Below, piece after piece: positions 29,591 through 41,726 of a DNA stretch of 64,000 nt (its first letter is position 1; the number at the start of each line of letters is the position of its first letter). This DNA is from Hericium rajendrae (lineage: Eukaryota; Basidiomycota; Agaricomycetes; Russulales; Hericiaceae): positions 4,154,001 through 4,218,000 of the forward strand of contig CM065878.1 in NCBI GenBank assembly GCA_033439255.1, written 5' to 3'. Under the pieces are notes generated by a model. It was not told where the DNA came from and searched no databases. It saw only the letters and a list, made by a program, of their open reading frames with translations. Position numbers and translations under genes: made by a program.

Positions 29591-31799
29591 CTAGCTGCGG
29601 TCCCCGGCGCATCTCAGGCTCTTTGTTGTCTCCGTGGCAGCCTTGCGTTTCTTCGCAGCGCCAGCATTCAAAGTGTCTTGGGCTTCATTTTGGGATGTAT
29701 CCTTGAGCGTGCGTTTGTTCTTCGGTAATTTGCTGTGACACCCGTAACGTGCTCAACGTGCTCCCAGACTGTGCTTCTGTGCTATCATGGCACTCACCCA
29801 CTGAGAAAGACAAGGTTAGTTAGAAGAATTTAGCATAGTATTAGTTATACCTGTGCTGATTGTTTCCTCTGTCTGCACCCCAGTCAGAGCTGGACTGTCC
29901 GAGTCCTTCTGCAGATTGTTGACTTCTTCAGACAATTGCTGGCTGGTCTGTATCTCGGAGCTGGCTCTGTTTGTACGGGCATCTCCGAGTTGGTGTTCTG
30001 GCTTGCCACTCGTGTCTGTCGTCTCCTTCAAATGTCATGTGGTCATCATCACATCTCGTTTCATGGAGTTTTAAAGGGACTTACTACACGCTGCTCAGGG
30101 GACAGTGAGACAAATCATCTGCAGGCCCTTTATTCATCTGGCCTGACAAGCCCGAATCAGCACTAGCGGAGCCAGCTAAGGAAGCTGGTGAAGAAACAAG
30201 CTGCGGCTGGAAGGGAAGTGCAGTCCTGTATATCATTTGAGTAGGGTACATGTTAAAGTAGACGTGAGACTTACAGGTTTCGTTTTGGCTGCAGAACAAG
30301 TTCAGCTCCAGGCTATGACCAGAACCAAATGAGATCATGACTTACGCGAAGTATAAGTGCCTGCGGGGGTTGCTGGCATTGGCTTGTCCACTAGCCAGCG
30401 CTGGTGCAGCGGTCATGCCAGAGATGGAGATGTCGGGTTCTCTGCCAGTGGGTTGTACTGCCGATGGTGGCATCTTTGGCATCTCCGAACATGGCAGCGT
30501 CTCCGAATGCGGCGGCGTCTCCGAACGCAGTGGCTCAGATAAAATCTTGTCAGGTGAACGCTGCCTTGGTTTCTTCGACTTTTTGATCCTGGTCCTTGCT
30601 GAGCCTGGATCCAAGTCATCGTCGGATGAGTCATCCTCCAGCTTGATGATTCCATTCCTTCCGCCAGCGTGGTTCTTGTACCAGGACGGATAGCTGTCTA
30701 ATGCAATCTGCAAAGAATTATACATTATTTGAGCTCGCTGAAAGATAAAATTGCTTACCTGCTTCGCTTTCCAGTTGCCGTCGCAAAATCGCAGCTCTGG
30801 GTAGCGCCTGCACATCTCCGAGTAGTAGAACTCTTGAGCGTCGCAAGCGATCTCCGACCATACTACTGGAGCCTCGCCGGCCCGAAGTAGCTGCTCGAAG
30901 ATCGCACGGGCCAGTCCTCGAATGTCGGTCGCTCGATGACCATTGATCTTCTCGCCGCTGCCATCCTGTATGTACCACATCATGACGTTCTTACCCTCCG
31001 CAGCACGTTGATTACCTTTTTTCCTGGTGCTCCATCCAAGGATACAAGCCGCTTTCTCTTTTTCTTCTCAATTCGGTATGTCTCGACCTTCCAATACAAG
31101 ATCTGCGGGTGGTCCGCAGCCAGTAAAGGTGTAAGGATCTCTGCACGTGGAAGCGGGGTCTTCCTGCTCGTGTCCTGGAACATCGCACCGGCGGCGGGAG
31201 GACTGCTTTCTTCACGTTTGGTGAAGAACGTGGCAGGGGTATTCACTTGTCTACCGGCAGCTATTAGACAATTTCTGACATATTTTCCAGTGAGCAACAA
31301 CACAAGAATGCTTACTTGAGGGCACTGTTCACAGCACTTAATGCGGCGACTTGTGTCCGAAGTTCTTCTTTTTTCTGGAGAAGCGCACCATAGACGGGGT
31401 TACGACTATATACCAGGGTGTAATGGTCAGCCTCTCGAAGAACTTGGAGGGCCTTGTTTGGTTCAATAAATGCCGTGGTGGTCTGTGCGTGTACGTCGTC
31501 AGCGATGTTAATGTAAACTAGATGCGACACGTATCACGAAGAAGACAACTTACTGGCAGCCGACCGGGCGTGATAGACAGGCTACCACTAGATGCCATTA
31601 GATATCCACTCGCATGACCTGCGTTTCCACTGGAAACATTTTGCAGGCTGTGTCGCTGTTCTTCGAGTGAGGGGGATGTGGCGGGCACGTCAAAAGACAG
31701 AGTGGGAGGCAGACAGAGTCCACCAGATTGATCTGAAGGTGGCATGGAGGAAGGAAGCTGATGACCTTGCCAGGTGTCGAAGGCATGGAATTCTTCCAT
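29591..31799 (-). CDS. Spliced gene of unknown function in the Tnp2 element
   Basis: Minus-strand gene with about eight exons, not recognised. It begins MEEFHAFDTWQGHQ (31799; donor at 31553). Next is an exon with a coiled-coil-like segment (VYGALLQKKEELRTQVAAL, about 31530-31312). Then a basic exon (about 31262-30985: VETYRIEKKKRKRLVS). Then a Trp-rich helical exon (about 30975-30760: RDIRGLAR-like, ACDAQEFYYSEMCRRYPELR, DGNWKAKQ), reminiscent of SANT/MADF-type DNA-binding helices but without a firm match. Then a Ser/Asp-rich exon with KKSKKPRQR and a Ser/Pro-rich exon. The last exon (about 29733-29591) has NAGAAKKRKAATET, a nuclear-localisation type signal. The phase between exons 1 and 2 does not join cleanly, so it may be damaged or mis-joined. 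It could be the transposon's accessory DNA-binding protein or a captured host gene. Confidence 0.5.
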
Positions 31800-33059
31800 T
31801 GGATACTGTTGAGCTCATAGGGATGGGAGCGATGAGTGCCTCAGAGAGAATAAAATGAAGAGACGAAAACCTGTCAGGTTCTGTTTGGTCTTGTTTTTGC
31901 ATGCAGATCCTGTTGTAGATCGAACACGGTCTAGCATACAGTATCCTAGTAATCCAAAGTGCAAGAACATCAGGATTATAAACAATTTAGCAAGAAACCC
32001 GTGTTACCTCTCAGTAAAAGATCCAAAATGTTCCTGCCCCACCGGCGTGAGTGAGAACACTCTCTGCATCAAGAACCTTGGCAAACGGAGGCATACGATG
32101 CTCTAGGAAGGTCTAAATTCACTTTGTGATATTGAGGGACTAACTGAATCACCCACTTTATGCTAATCAGAGGTGTCTGGTTCGCCATGACGTGCCCGAT
32201 GCAAAATGTCATACACTTGCCGAGTTCACCGTCATGGTAAAGCAGATGCATGCGATGGTTTGATTTAACTTTGTTTTCTCAAAAAAGTAACTGAATCACT
32301 CACTTTACGTTGCCCAGAAGTGTCTGGTTCACCAAGAATTGCCTGTTACAACTGGTCATGCATACGGTCGCCGAGTTCACGGTCGCCGAGTTCACGACAA
32401 GACTAACACTGAAGACCATTATTCTCTTGTTCAAACAGGATGTGATGATGATTCACCTTCATTTACCTTCATCCAAAAGCATCTCTTCCCATGCATGGCC
32501 CGCAGGACTCGACACGGGAATGTTCGAGTTTGCATGCGGCGATTGCAGCGTTCTCTACCGAGGTCCCCAACCTGTGCCGACCGGGCACGATCATGATCAG
32601 AACAAATTTCACGTCTGTACCATCTAATAACGCACCTGTATCGGCTGAGTAGAATGCATATATCAGCGTCATGGGTCCAAGCAGGGCCGGCACGACAGAG
32701 GGAAGTCTGATGATGTGTTTGGCGCCAGAGAAGCATACCGGTTAAGGGACCCACAACACCAAACGGCGCCTCGTGTTTCTTCTCTTGTCCAAAACCCACT
32801 CTGTTTATTCTGGACAATAGATCCTTTGTTCCCCCTTTGGGAGCCCCCTGGGTAAGTGCGTGAATACATGGATAGACGATTAAGCTGATCTTGTCGGAGT
32901 GGCAGTACTACGTTCTTGGACGTGCTCAGATCAAACTTCGATCGCTCGAAGCCAGCGACAGATATCTGCAGAATCCCACTGCTTCACATTCATCAAATCG
33001 CTGTCATGAATCTCGATTTACCAGCAAAGCCGTCGACCTCCCCCTACACGGCTGTGGAG
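31800..33059. other. Non-coding stretch inside the Tnp2 element
   Basis: No supported gene. It contains two related copies of a TGAATCAC.CACTTTA...TGTCTGGTTCACCA-like block (about 32140-32260 and 32290-32400, the latter with a short CGGTCGCCGAGTTCA duplication). Confidence 0.4.
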
Positions 33060-33470
33060 TCTGCAGGAAACATCATCTCCCATCCTGTGGAAGCCTCCCG
33101 TCCAGTTCGACGCCATGGATGGCATGCATATCATTCACATTGTGCTCCCTCTGGCTGAAGATGGCAAACCGTTGAGTTCTCCCAAGATCGCATTGACTGA
33201 GATGAGGTTGGTGAAGTGCCTGGACCTTTCCGTAGATGTGGAGGAGGTAGGACTTGAAGCAGGTAAGCATTGGCATCTGCATCATCAACATACCATTTCA
33301 TTCATTTCCACACCAGTGGGGTATCTCAAATGGCATTTTGATCTTGCAAATGAACGTGTCGACACTTCAGGAACTCGGGCATGGATAGAGCAGCAAGGGA
33401 GATTGTTGGTTATTATGGCACCCAAGGTGCCCATCGGAGCCGCACTTCGTCGTTCTGTTTGACCGAGCCA
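33060..33470 (+). pseudogene. Exon-like fragment with one intron, possibly captured
   Basis: A frame reading PPVQFDAMDGMHIIHIVLPL...VEEVGLEA is followed by a good intron (GTAAGC near 33263, CACACCAG near 33316) and continues VGYLKWHFDLANERVDTSGT. I do not recognise it. The clean splice signals inside a transposon suggest a transduplicated piece of a host gene. Frames on either side are not continuous with it. Confidence 0.35.
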
Positions 33471-36400
33471 TTGGATTTAAATAGACAACTATGCCATTTG
33501 TCTAAACTCAATCGGATACTCTTCACAACAGACCTACTATCATGTACTAAATGCAAGGAAGCCTGAATGTGTGTCTGGCACATGCCCGCGCAGCTCGATT
33601 TCTCCTCGTCCGCGGTGCCCCTTGCCCTCGATCCTCCCCATGCCGCGCGCTGCAGCATGTATCGCCCAGTGAGTTCTCCTGCCCGGCTGGATGTGCTCAC
33701 AATGCGATCATGGCCTCGCTGGATGCCTGGATGACGCGCCGTGCATTGTCCATCGCCTCGTAGCGTGAGCGCCGCTGCACCCTCGCGCCACCAGAAACAA
33801 GGCTGACATTTCCATTTCGACCCGTAGCGCAGGGATAGCACGAATGCGCGTGTGCGGGATCCGCCGCCCTGGTCGTCCGAGGACAGGCAACGGCTGTGCG
33901 TCTCCTCAAAGCCGAGCAGAAGCTCCGCGCACTGCGACAGTCATCCACAGAGAGGAAGCGGCAGAGCATCTTGACGTTGCGCAGCGGCGACAGGCTCAAT
34001 CTAGGCGGCGGAGGTTGGAGCCGCCATTACATAGCGGCGAGATCACGAACGGTGCGAGCGAGAGCTCCTGCGCCGGCGGCTAGCTGTCATGCTCGCCATC
34101 GCGCATGGCAGTAAACGGGTCCGCGACATTCTCGAGGATGTACATGACGGGGCGCGTGAGATTGAGGTGGATCACGCCGCACCATCCCGCAGCCTCCGCC
34201 CTTGAACGCAGCACGTGTGAGGTGCACATAGAACTTGCACAGGATGGTTCACTTGGCGGACTCGGCCTGGCCTGCGGTGTCGGGTCAGCAGGTGCACAGG
34301 AGACGGAGAGGGGAGGCATACCTAGGACCATAATCATCTTGACCTCATTATGTTTTTGCCATCGCGCGTGTTGCTCGAACTCGATGGCGCTGTCGATCAG
34401 GCTCAGGCGCAAGTGGCGGACATGGTGCTCACGCTGGTGGCGGGAATGAATCACGGGAAGATGGCTGCTCGACATCCCACGCGGGACCCTCCGCCGAGCA
34501 GGATGGTGCGGACTCGGAATGGCCTGTAGAGTCTGTTTAGCGGGCGCACAGGCGCGGGGAGGGAAGCCGCACCTAGAGCTAGATCATGGCCTCGCTGTGC
34601 TTTCGCTGCTGGAGTCACGACCACTGTCAGCGGGGCTGCTCGAGTCCGTGCTCCACGACACCCTAGATATCTTAATAGTGTAGTCAGACAGTCATTCCGT
34701 GCCCCATGATAAGAGAGACAATTCACCAGAGCACTGAGCGACACTCCAGTCTCCCTGGAACCGGGTCTGTGGAAAGGGTTGCCACCGTGCAGCTGGGGCT
34801 CGGTTGGGGGCCGGTGACGCTGGAGTCATCTGCGGCGAAGGCTGCTCGTGGACTCAATCGTGTCCAGCTTGTTGAACATGGTGAGGATGTATAGTACAAC
34901 CATGGTGTTTGTCTTACGTGCAGCCTCGTATGCATGCAGAACAAATGAAGTCCACCATCTGTGGCCACCAGATCGCCCTTGACCTTGATGACGGCTGGTG
35001 CTGCAATAACATGATTAGTGAAAACCGGTTGCAGGTATCCATTTGGCCGAGAGAGATCCAGGGGATCCAGAGGCCGATGACGAGTCGCTCGACGGAGCTG
35101 CCACTGTAGGACTCTGATGGATGTGCTAGATACCTTGGAACACAGACAGAGGGGATTGGAACAGCCCGCATTGCAGCCTGGGGCTGCAGCATCATTAGTT
35201 AGCAAAAAGTTGGTCGTAGGCATCCATCCACCCAGATGGACTCAAGGGCAACTCCAGGGGCGCTATGGAGGGAAGGGGAGAAGAGGAAGAACAGACAGTC
35301 ACAAGCGCGGCTATCTTGATCACGTGAGCGTTCCATGGCTTGCGGGTCTGTCACATGTAGGTATTCCGCATCCATTCGCACTCATCGCCCTTCCAGAGCT
35401 CCGTGCACCAGAAGTACGTGCGATTCTTCATTCTGACCATGTGTTGAACTTAACGGCACCATGTATGCTTTGCTACAACATCTGCAATACGGTGCAGTGG
35501 GCGCAGACTTGGGGACAAACGCGTCTGCCGCCGGAGGGCGTTGGATTCGCGCACCATGTCGAGCTTTAGCACATTCTCTTGGGCGCGAATGACCCATACT
35601 TGTACCTGTATGTGAAAAACTTCTGCTCCGAACACCACTAATTGTGACTGCAGCGCTGCCGCCTGCATTATCTGGGCCATGCAATGATGTCGCCGCAAAC
35701 AGACTGATTCCTTCTGTGTTTCGTTCTGCCTGCTTGCCTTGCTCTCACTCGACATATATGAGACGGTGCTGTGCTAGCACGGCCCGCTCACCCACGAGGC
35801 CAAGGGCGAGACGTGGGACGAGCACCCCATCACGCTTTATTCATGCAAGGATACTGGGATTATGGAACCAGTACGGCCGTGAACTGCAAAGCAAGGAGTC
35901 GCGCCCTCCCACCCCTTCCCCTTCCATCTCTAACCAACATCTCGTGTTGCGAGATGGGATGGTGGGCCCTCGCTGTTCAAGTTCACCAAACCTCAACTGT
36001 GAGCAATGTAACACCACTCGATGCAGTGGCACCTGATTTACCCAATATCTCCTGGGTTGCTCCAAGGAAGCGAGAACACGGGAGGAAGCGCACACGGGAG
36101 GATCGGTGGCGTGTTCCGGATCTGCAGCTGCAGATGCCGGAGATCATGAAGGTGCTGGTGGTGGACGACTGGGAGGCAGTGACGAAGAAGAGCCAGGTGC
36201 GTTGCGCTTTTGCATTTGGGCGGTTGGTGCGCAGGCCAGTGATGGGAATGGGATGGGGCAGCTTGTGACGCTGCCGCCCTCATCAATGGTCATGGAGATC
36301 CTGCAGGAGTTCGAGGCACACACGTGATGCTCCTGTGCTAGATGGACTCGAACAAGCCCGTCCCATCATGCATATTCCATACAGCCCAGCTGATGCATCT

Positions 36401-37588
36401 CTGCCATAATGCAAGTAATTGTCCCTTCACACGGTCATCTGCCTGTGCAGACCCGCGCTGCGCGCTTGGCGCACCTGCGCGCCCAGCGCTACATCACGCA
36501 TGCGCAAGCTCACCCGCATGAGACATCAAGTCCCCGCGTACCACCCCAAGGCCCTGCGCTTCGCTTTCAACAGCCCGCACATGTCTGAGTCCCTTCCGCA
36601 CAATTTCCTCGGCCTCTGCACCATGCCATCATCCAGCAGCGCAGTGCGCTCGCTGCCAGCACCCCGTCTCCTGGCCCCACCAATGCAACGCATGCGCCAA
36701 ACCCCGCCAGCACACGGTCGTCTGCATACGCATGTGGATGGCTGCGCAGGGGCTCGAATGCCGGCGCATGCACACCTGCAGGCACATGCGTGTAGTGGCC
36801 CAGAGCAGTGCCCGCGTGCAGCACCGCCAACACCGATGATGCCCGCGGACGTGGCCAGCAACGCGCGCATTGCCACACGCAGTGTGATGACACACATCCA
36901 GCCCCAGCAACGATCGGCTGGCTCGACAATGCACGGGACACCCCTGGTGGTGTGGCGCCGAGCAGGGAACCCGCCGAGCCGCGCACCCGTGGCATCAATG
37001 GTGTGCGAAGGGTGCAGATGCATGCCGTTGGGATGTGCCCACGCTGTTGGCATGCCCTCGATGGCACGCAGATCAGCGCGCAGTTTGTCGGCGCCGTGCG
37101 GGGGCATTGCACTGATGCAGCCTCCATCACGCGGCCCACACTGCTATGCACATCCCTCCTGTATCGATGTCAGTGCGCCTGGCATGCTGCACTCCGCCGA
37201 ACACTGCGCTCACATTGCACCGTCTGATGCCCTCTGTGCCAGCTGTGTGCTCTCCTTGCTGGCATGGCTGAGGAGTGCACTCATCGTGCTAGACAAGTTC
37301 ATCAGCCACGCATTTGGCGATGACACAAAATGCTACCAGGAACATGTAGACACAACTCCAGTACGACGCGGGGTGGCATTGACGCCGCTATGCAGAGTCG
37401 TTTATCCCGCCCTGCTTGACTCGTGCTTGCTCGACATGGAGGTGCTCGACCTCTTTGACACCAGCAACCGACATCTCTCCAACTGCAAGTGCGTGCGCGA
37501 TCCCCAGGTGGTCTGGCATCACTGCACGATGCTCTGATATTGTGATATGCTGAATTGTATCTGAAAGTGATTACATTTGTTATCAATG
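33471..37588. other. GC-rich region of the Tnp2 element, no confident gene
   Basis: Higher GC than the flanks, with many overlapping frames on both strands (for example 372 aa at 36419-37537). None shows a convincing domain, a consistent codon pattern or clean splicing. Probably degenerate captured DNA. 36143-36180 encodes KVLVVDDWEA, which looks like the start of a response-regulator receiver, but nothing after it fits. Confidence 0.35.
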
Positions 37589-39603
37589 CTATTCTTCTGC
37601 AACATCCTCTCCCCTTGCTCGATAAACAATGTCCAGTCCCAATTTTTCCACTACAAAGAACCTATTCTCCCAGGCTGGGTCACTTTTGTGTGGGACCATG
37701 GCCACAACAGAGGAGATGGTCTGTACCTCAATTACCATCATTGCTGCTGTGCCTTGATATTGGCATGACCAGACTGTGTCTGATGATATCTCTAGCAGGT
37801 CAGCATCTGGCATGCCATATACTGAGACCATGGCCAAAGTCTTTTCTTCATCATTGGGCAGCTTATGCTGAAAGTAGTATTGTACTTCACCAAAGCGCCA
37901 TTGGCCATTGATATATGTCTAAAATATAAGTTAAACACTGTGGCACTGAGAATCTAATGGAAAAGAACCTTGATATTACGAGCCATTCTAACATTGTTTT
38001 TCTCCTTCAGCTTTTCCTTCCAAGCTGATCTTGCAACCTGTCCATTGGGAAGACGAAGACGAGCCCATCTTACAGTATATAAGGTCTCTCCAGATGGCAT
38101 GAGCACAGGAACACCTGTAGCTTGCAGATCCTGAAGATATTTTCTCATGGCTTCAGCTTCACATGGAGAATAGGTCTTGAAGCATTGTCCATAGCCTTGA
38201 GCAAGACATAACCATCCTGCAAAGGAATAGATCCAGTAGGATATGGTGACTTTTCTGGCTCCAAATCAGGAACCAAAGCATGAAGAGCATTGACTTGAGC
38301 TCGAATCAATCCACGCTGAGATAAATTGGCATAAGGATTGGAAGGCTGACGAATTTCCATACCAAGATCTCCAATGATTCATTCCATGACCCATTGAGCA
38401 AGAAGACCAAGCAATCCTGTTCTTCTGCACTCTGGAACAACATGTCGCATTTGATGAATGCTGTGTCGGCAAAAATGAAGGCGCTCAGGAAGTTGTTGAT
38501 AATAAAGATGCTCAAACTCCTCACAGAACTCGATCAGCTTGACATGAACCAAATCAAGCTCCTGAGAAGTGATGGAATGTTGATGAAGTAAACGAACTCC
38601 AAAAACAAGCTTGCAGAAATTGCACCAATATTTGTCTGGAAGAACACCATACAGGATGGCAGGACAGTAGCCAAAGACATAGATCAAATACTCCCAGGCC
38701 TTGTAGTTGCTGTTAATCTTCTCAGCTGGATTGCGAGGTGCTCTGTCAAAAGATGCAGGCAAATAAGGTGTAGCCTCTGCTACCAACTTTCCATGAGCTT
38801 GCCATTTTGCATTATCTTGAAAACAGCCCAGTCCCATGTTGACTTGTCATCATTGCGGTCACATTCAATAAGCCCACGAAATAGAGAAAGGAGAAGGTCG
38901 GTGAGATTGAATGCAGGAAGATGCATATAATCTCCAGGAAAAATGGCAGGAATGCTCAGCCTGTAATAAAACCAAAGTCCAAGAAAGATGGTAGGTTTGC
39001 AGATGCCAGTTTCCAGACGCCGATCCCTATATTCCCTAGCAGTGGAAGATGCTGAAACATAAACCAAGTTCTCTCCATATCTGAATGATTCTCATGTGAG
39101 AATTTTTTATTAATGAGTAGATTACAGACACACCTCTTTGCAATATCCTCAGAGGTCTCTTCAAAGTCACGCATGACAATATCAGGATGAGAGGACCCTT
39201 CCACATTATAATTGATGGGTCGAAGATGAGCAGGATAATACTGTGAACCCTGAGGCTTGCGTTGACCTTTCAAGGGACAATAGTATCGACATCCAGCTGC
39301 ACCAAAATGACCAACCCGTCCAGCAATCAGAGCCATAGCTGGAGTATCTGCACCTGCAAAGGCCAGAAATGGACGATCAACCACCACCTTCTGTTTAGCA
39401 CCATCCCAAACCTTTAATCCATCCTTCTGAAGGGCAGAAAGATGATAAAGACCAGGAAAGAGAAAGGAATCAATGTTCTTGGGTTTCTTGGGTCCTGGAA
39501 TAAATCCACCAGGAAGGACATGCTTCTTCTTGTAGCGAAGATCAGGTGACAGATCCAAAATAACCCAGATATAGATCCAGCAGTCGGAGGCTTTACTCTC
39601 ATT
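37589..39603 (-). pseudogene. tnp2: Tnp2 transposase, C-terminal two thirds
   Basis: Catalytic and C-terminal part of a Tnp2-family transposase. It starts NESKASDCWIYIWVILDLSP, then KKHVLPGGFIPGPKKPKN, FPGLYHLSALQKDGL and GHFGAAGCRYYC. After a clean 54-nt intron (39133-39080) come RDRRLETGICKPTIF, YMHLPAFNL and DKSTWDWAVF. A frameshift in a T run near 38830-38837 interrupts it, then PYLPASFDRAPRNPAEKI and KYWCNFCKLVFGVRLLHQHS. An in-frame TGA lies at 38379-38381 (ME[TGA]IIGDLG; CGA expected), then EIRQPSNPYANLSQRGL. Near 37960 another intron leads to the final exon (FGEVQYYF...FFVVEKLGLDI; stop 37589-37591). Its N-terminal part lies at 48779-50328; a repeat block separates them. Confidence 0.85.
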
Positions 39604-39659
39604 ACGATTCCTTAGAATCGTTTACTCTATACCGCCTTTTCATAGTGAAAACGACACCA

Positions 39660-39745
39660 AAACGATGACTATGCCCATTAGGCAGTTGGCTTATATAATC
39701 ACACATCTTCAATCTGACGAGTTTGCAGGTTCAACTCCAGCTCTG
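39660..39745 (+). repeat. tRNA-like sequence with A and B box (SINE head?)
   Basis: TAGGCAGTTGG at 39679-39689 resembles a Pol III A box. GGTTCAACTCC at 39728-39738 is a near-perfect B box at tRNA-like spacing. The acceptor ends do not pair well, so it is not a functional tRNA. It lies just before the 160-bp tandem array. Confidence 0.35.
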
Positions 39746-39770
39746 GTCAAACTTTGTTGATTTAATGTAA

Positions 39771-40305
39771 CTTGATCAGTTCTCAACCAATTCACCTGTT
39801 CTCAAATGCATCTGGATCTGCTCATTTATTGCTTTCTGACAGTATTTTTTGCATCCTGATCTGTGCAGAACTCATAGAATGCAATGAATTTCTACATTTT
39901 CCCTCTATGACACTTGAACTTGAGCTAACTCAGTCCATTCTTCACCGATTTACTCGTTCTCAAATGCGTCTAAATCTACTCACTTATAGCTTTGCTATCA
40001 TACTTCATGCATCCAAATCGGCTAAGAACTCGCAGAATGCAAAGTGTTTCTTTTTTTCCTCTTTTAAAATGCTTGCACCCTAGCTAACTAGGTCAATTCC
40101 CAACCAATTTACTCGTTCTAAAGTGCATCAGAATCTACTTATTGATAGCTTTCTGACGGTACCTCATGCGTCAGGATCGGTGCAAAACTCGCAGAATGCG
40201 AATTGTCTCTGCATTTTCCCCCTAGAATGCTTGAACTCCAGCTAACTTAATCAGTACTCAGCCGATTCACTTGTTCTCAAATGCATCCTAATATATCAGA
40301 AAGCT
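39771..40305 (+). repeat. Tandem array, about 160-bp units, 3.4 copies
   Basis: The word ACTCGTTCTCAAATGCATC and its flanks recur near 39788, 39947, 40107 and 40267, along with GCTTTCTGACGGTAC and AACTCGCAGAATGC. Units are diverged. Confidence 0.75.
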
Positions 40306-40442
40306 GGTCTCCAACACAATTTACTGCTCATAGAAAGATACAGCCACTAAAATGATACACAGCAAACAAATGTACATACTGTTTATTAATAAAATGAGCA
40401 AAACAATGCAATTTATCGGTAGCAATGGGTCCTGAGACTCGG

Positions 40443-41259
40443 TCATGTGATCCTACAAGACCTTGTGCGGCCGAACAAGGTCTTAGCGCCCGCTTACATA
40501 AGCATAAGTCGCCTAGAGAGCCAATACACTGTATACAGTGATTGCTTTATAGCTCTGCAACGAAGCAATCAATCGACAAATGGTAAATTGTGTTCAAATA
40601 CCTTTGATTACACCTGTCCAACCCAATTTAGAATATGAAAATTGGATCACTCCAAGAAGAGATATTTCTCGATTTATGTGCCACATCAGCAAAACAGTAT
40701 TGTCTCCTATCTCAACAACAAGTGGTGCTATAATGTTGTAAACTATACTGTTAGAAAGCTACTGTAAATCCAATTTCAATAAGCCCTCATACATCATGAT
40801 TGATGCAGTATTAGCAGAGCTATAAAGCAATTAGTCTGCCACATCATCACGGACATATAGTTCAATAGATCAGCATTTTGCCATGCTATCTTACTGTTTG
40901 TGACACTATTCTAAAGCTATTCTAAATTTGATTCCAACAAGCTTTCACTCATTCTGATTCATGTGGTATTGAGAGGGCCATGGTGCAATCTCTATGCCAC
41001 ATCATCAGAAGAGATCCAGAAAGTTGGTGATGGCCCTACACCATCATTGGACACCTCAGCCGCAACTCACTGTAGATGGGAACTGGGCGTGTCCAAGCCT
41101 TGTAGTCAGTGTGCACTACTGGTAGTATCACACTGACTTCAAAGCTATCTGAAGAAAAGAAGAGAAAGCAGAGAGCGCAACATCAACTACTGCTGACATA
41201 AGCTAAGCACAGCCACCAGACCTTGTGCGGCCGAACAAGGTCTGCTATTGATCACGTGA
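40443..41259 (+). mobile_element. MITE-like element with palindromic subterminal repeats (817 bp)
   Basis: Ends TCATGTGATC and, inverted, TCACGTGATC. Just inside each end is the 26-bp near-palindrome AGACCTTGTGCGGCCGAACA... (40458-40483 and 41218-41243). The interior has no ORF and several TCTAAAGCTATTCTAAATTT-like words. No clear TSD was fixed. Confidence 0.55.
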
Positions 41260-41726
41260 TTGGCCATTAGCTTTGTTCAACAATACAATGTTTGACATTG
41301 ATCATATATTCAATCTTGAATCTTGTTTGATTAGACATACAACTAGACTACTACTATAATTGTAGATATTACAAGTATCTATAGTATAAGTATATATAAT
41401 AGTGTATATCATATATCGAGCTGAGTAGAATAAGATATGACAAGTGTGTACTATATAACACACAAGATTATATATAAAATAAGGTGCTAAGATATATGAC
41501 ATAGCAGAAAATGTAGAGTTATCAGAGGTAGGAGCTGAACTACTCATGATTAGATTAGATTAAATAGTGTTTTTTTATATGCTTAAAGTGATGTTTGCAC
41601 AATTGATGCTCTCATGCATTTGTATGAGTTTTTTGTTACTCTGGACCTTCATGTTAGTCGACAGGCAATTTTATCAGAAAGTAGTTGCCATATTTGGTCA
41701 CTAATTTCTGCCAGTATACAAAATAT
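41260..41726. other. AT-rich spacer
   Basis: No gene. The left flank of copy 5. Confidence 0.5.

Noticed and set aside
36143-36270. Possible response-regulator or histidine-kinase fragment (KVLVVDD)
   Set aside because: Only seven residues resemble a receiver domain. Nothing upstream or downstream supports a signalling protein.
36419-37537. 372-aa frame in the Tnp2 element
   Set aside because: His/Cys/Pro-rich translation with equally long frames in other phases; no domain recognised.
39660-39745. Functional tRNA gene
   Set aside because: A and B boxes are present but the acceptor stem and anticodon arm do not fold properly.
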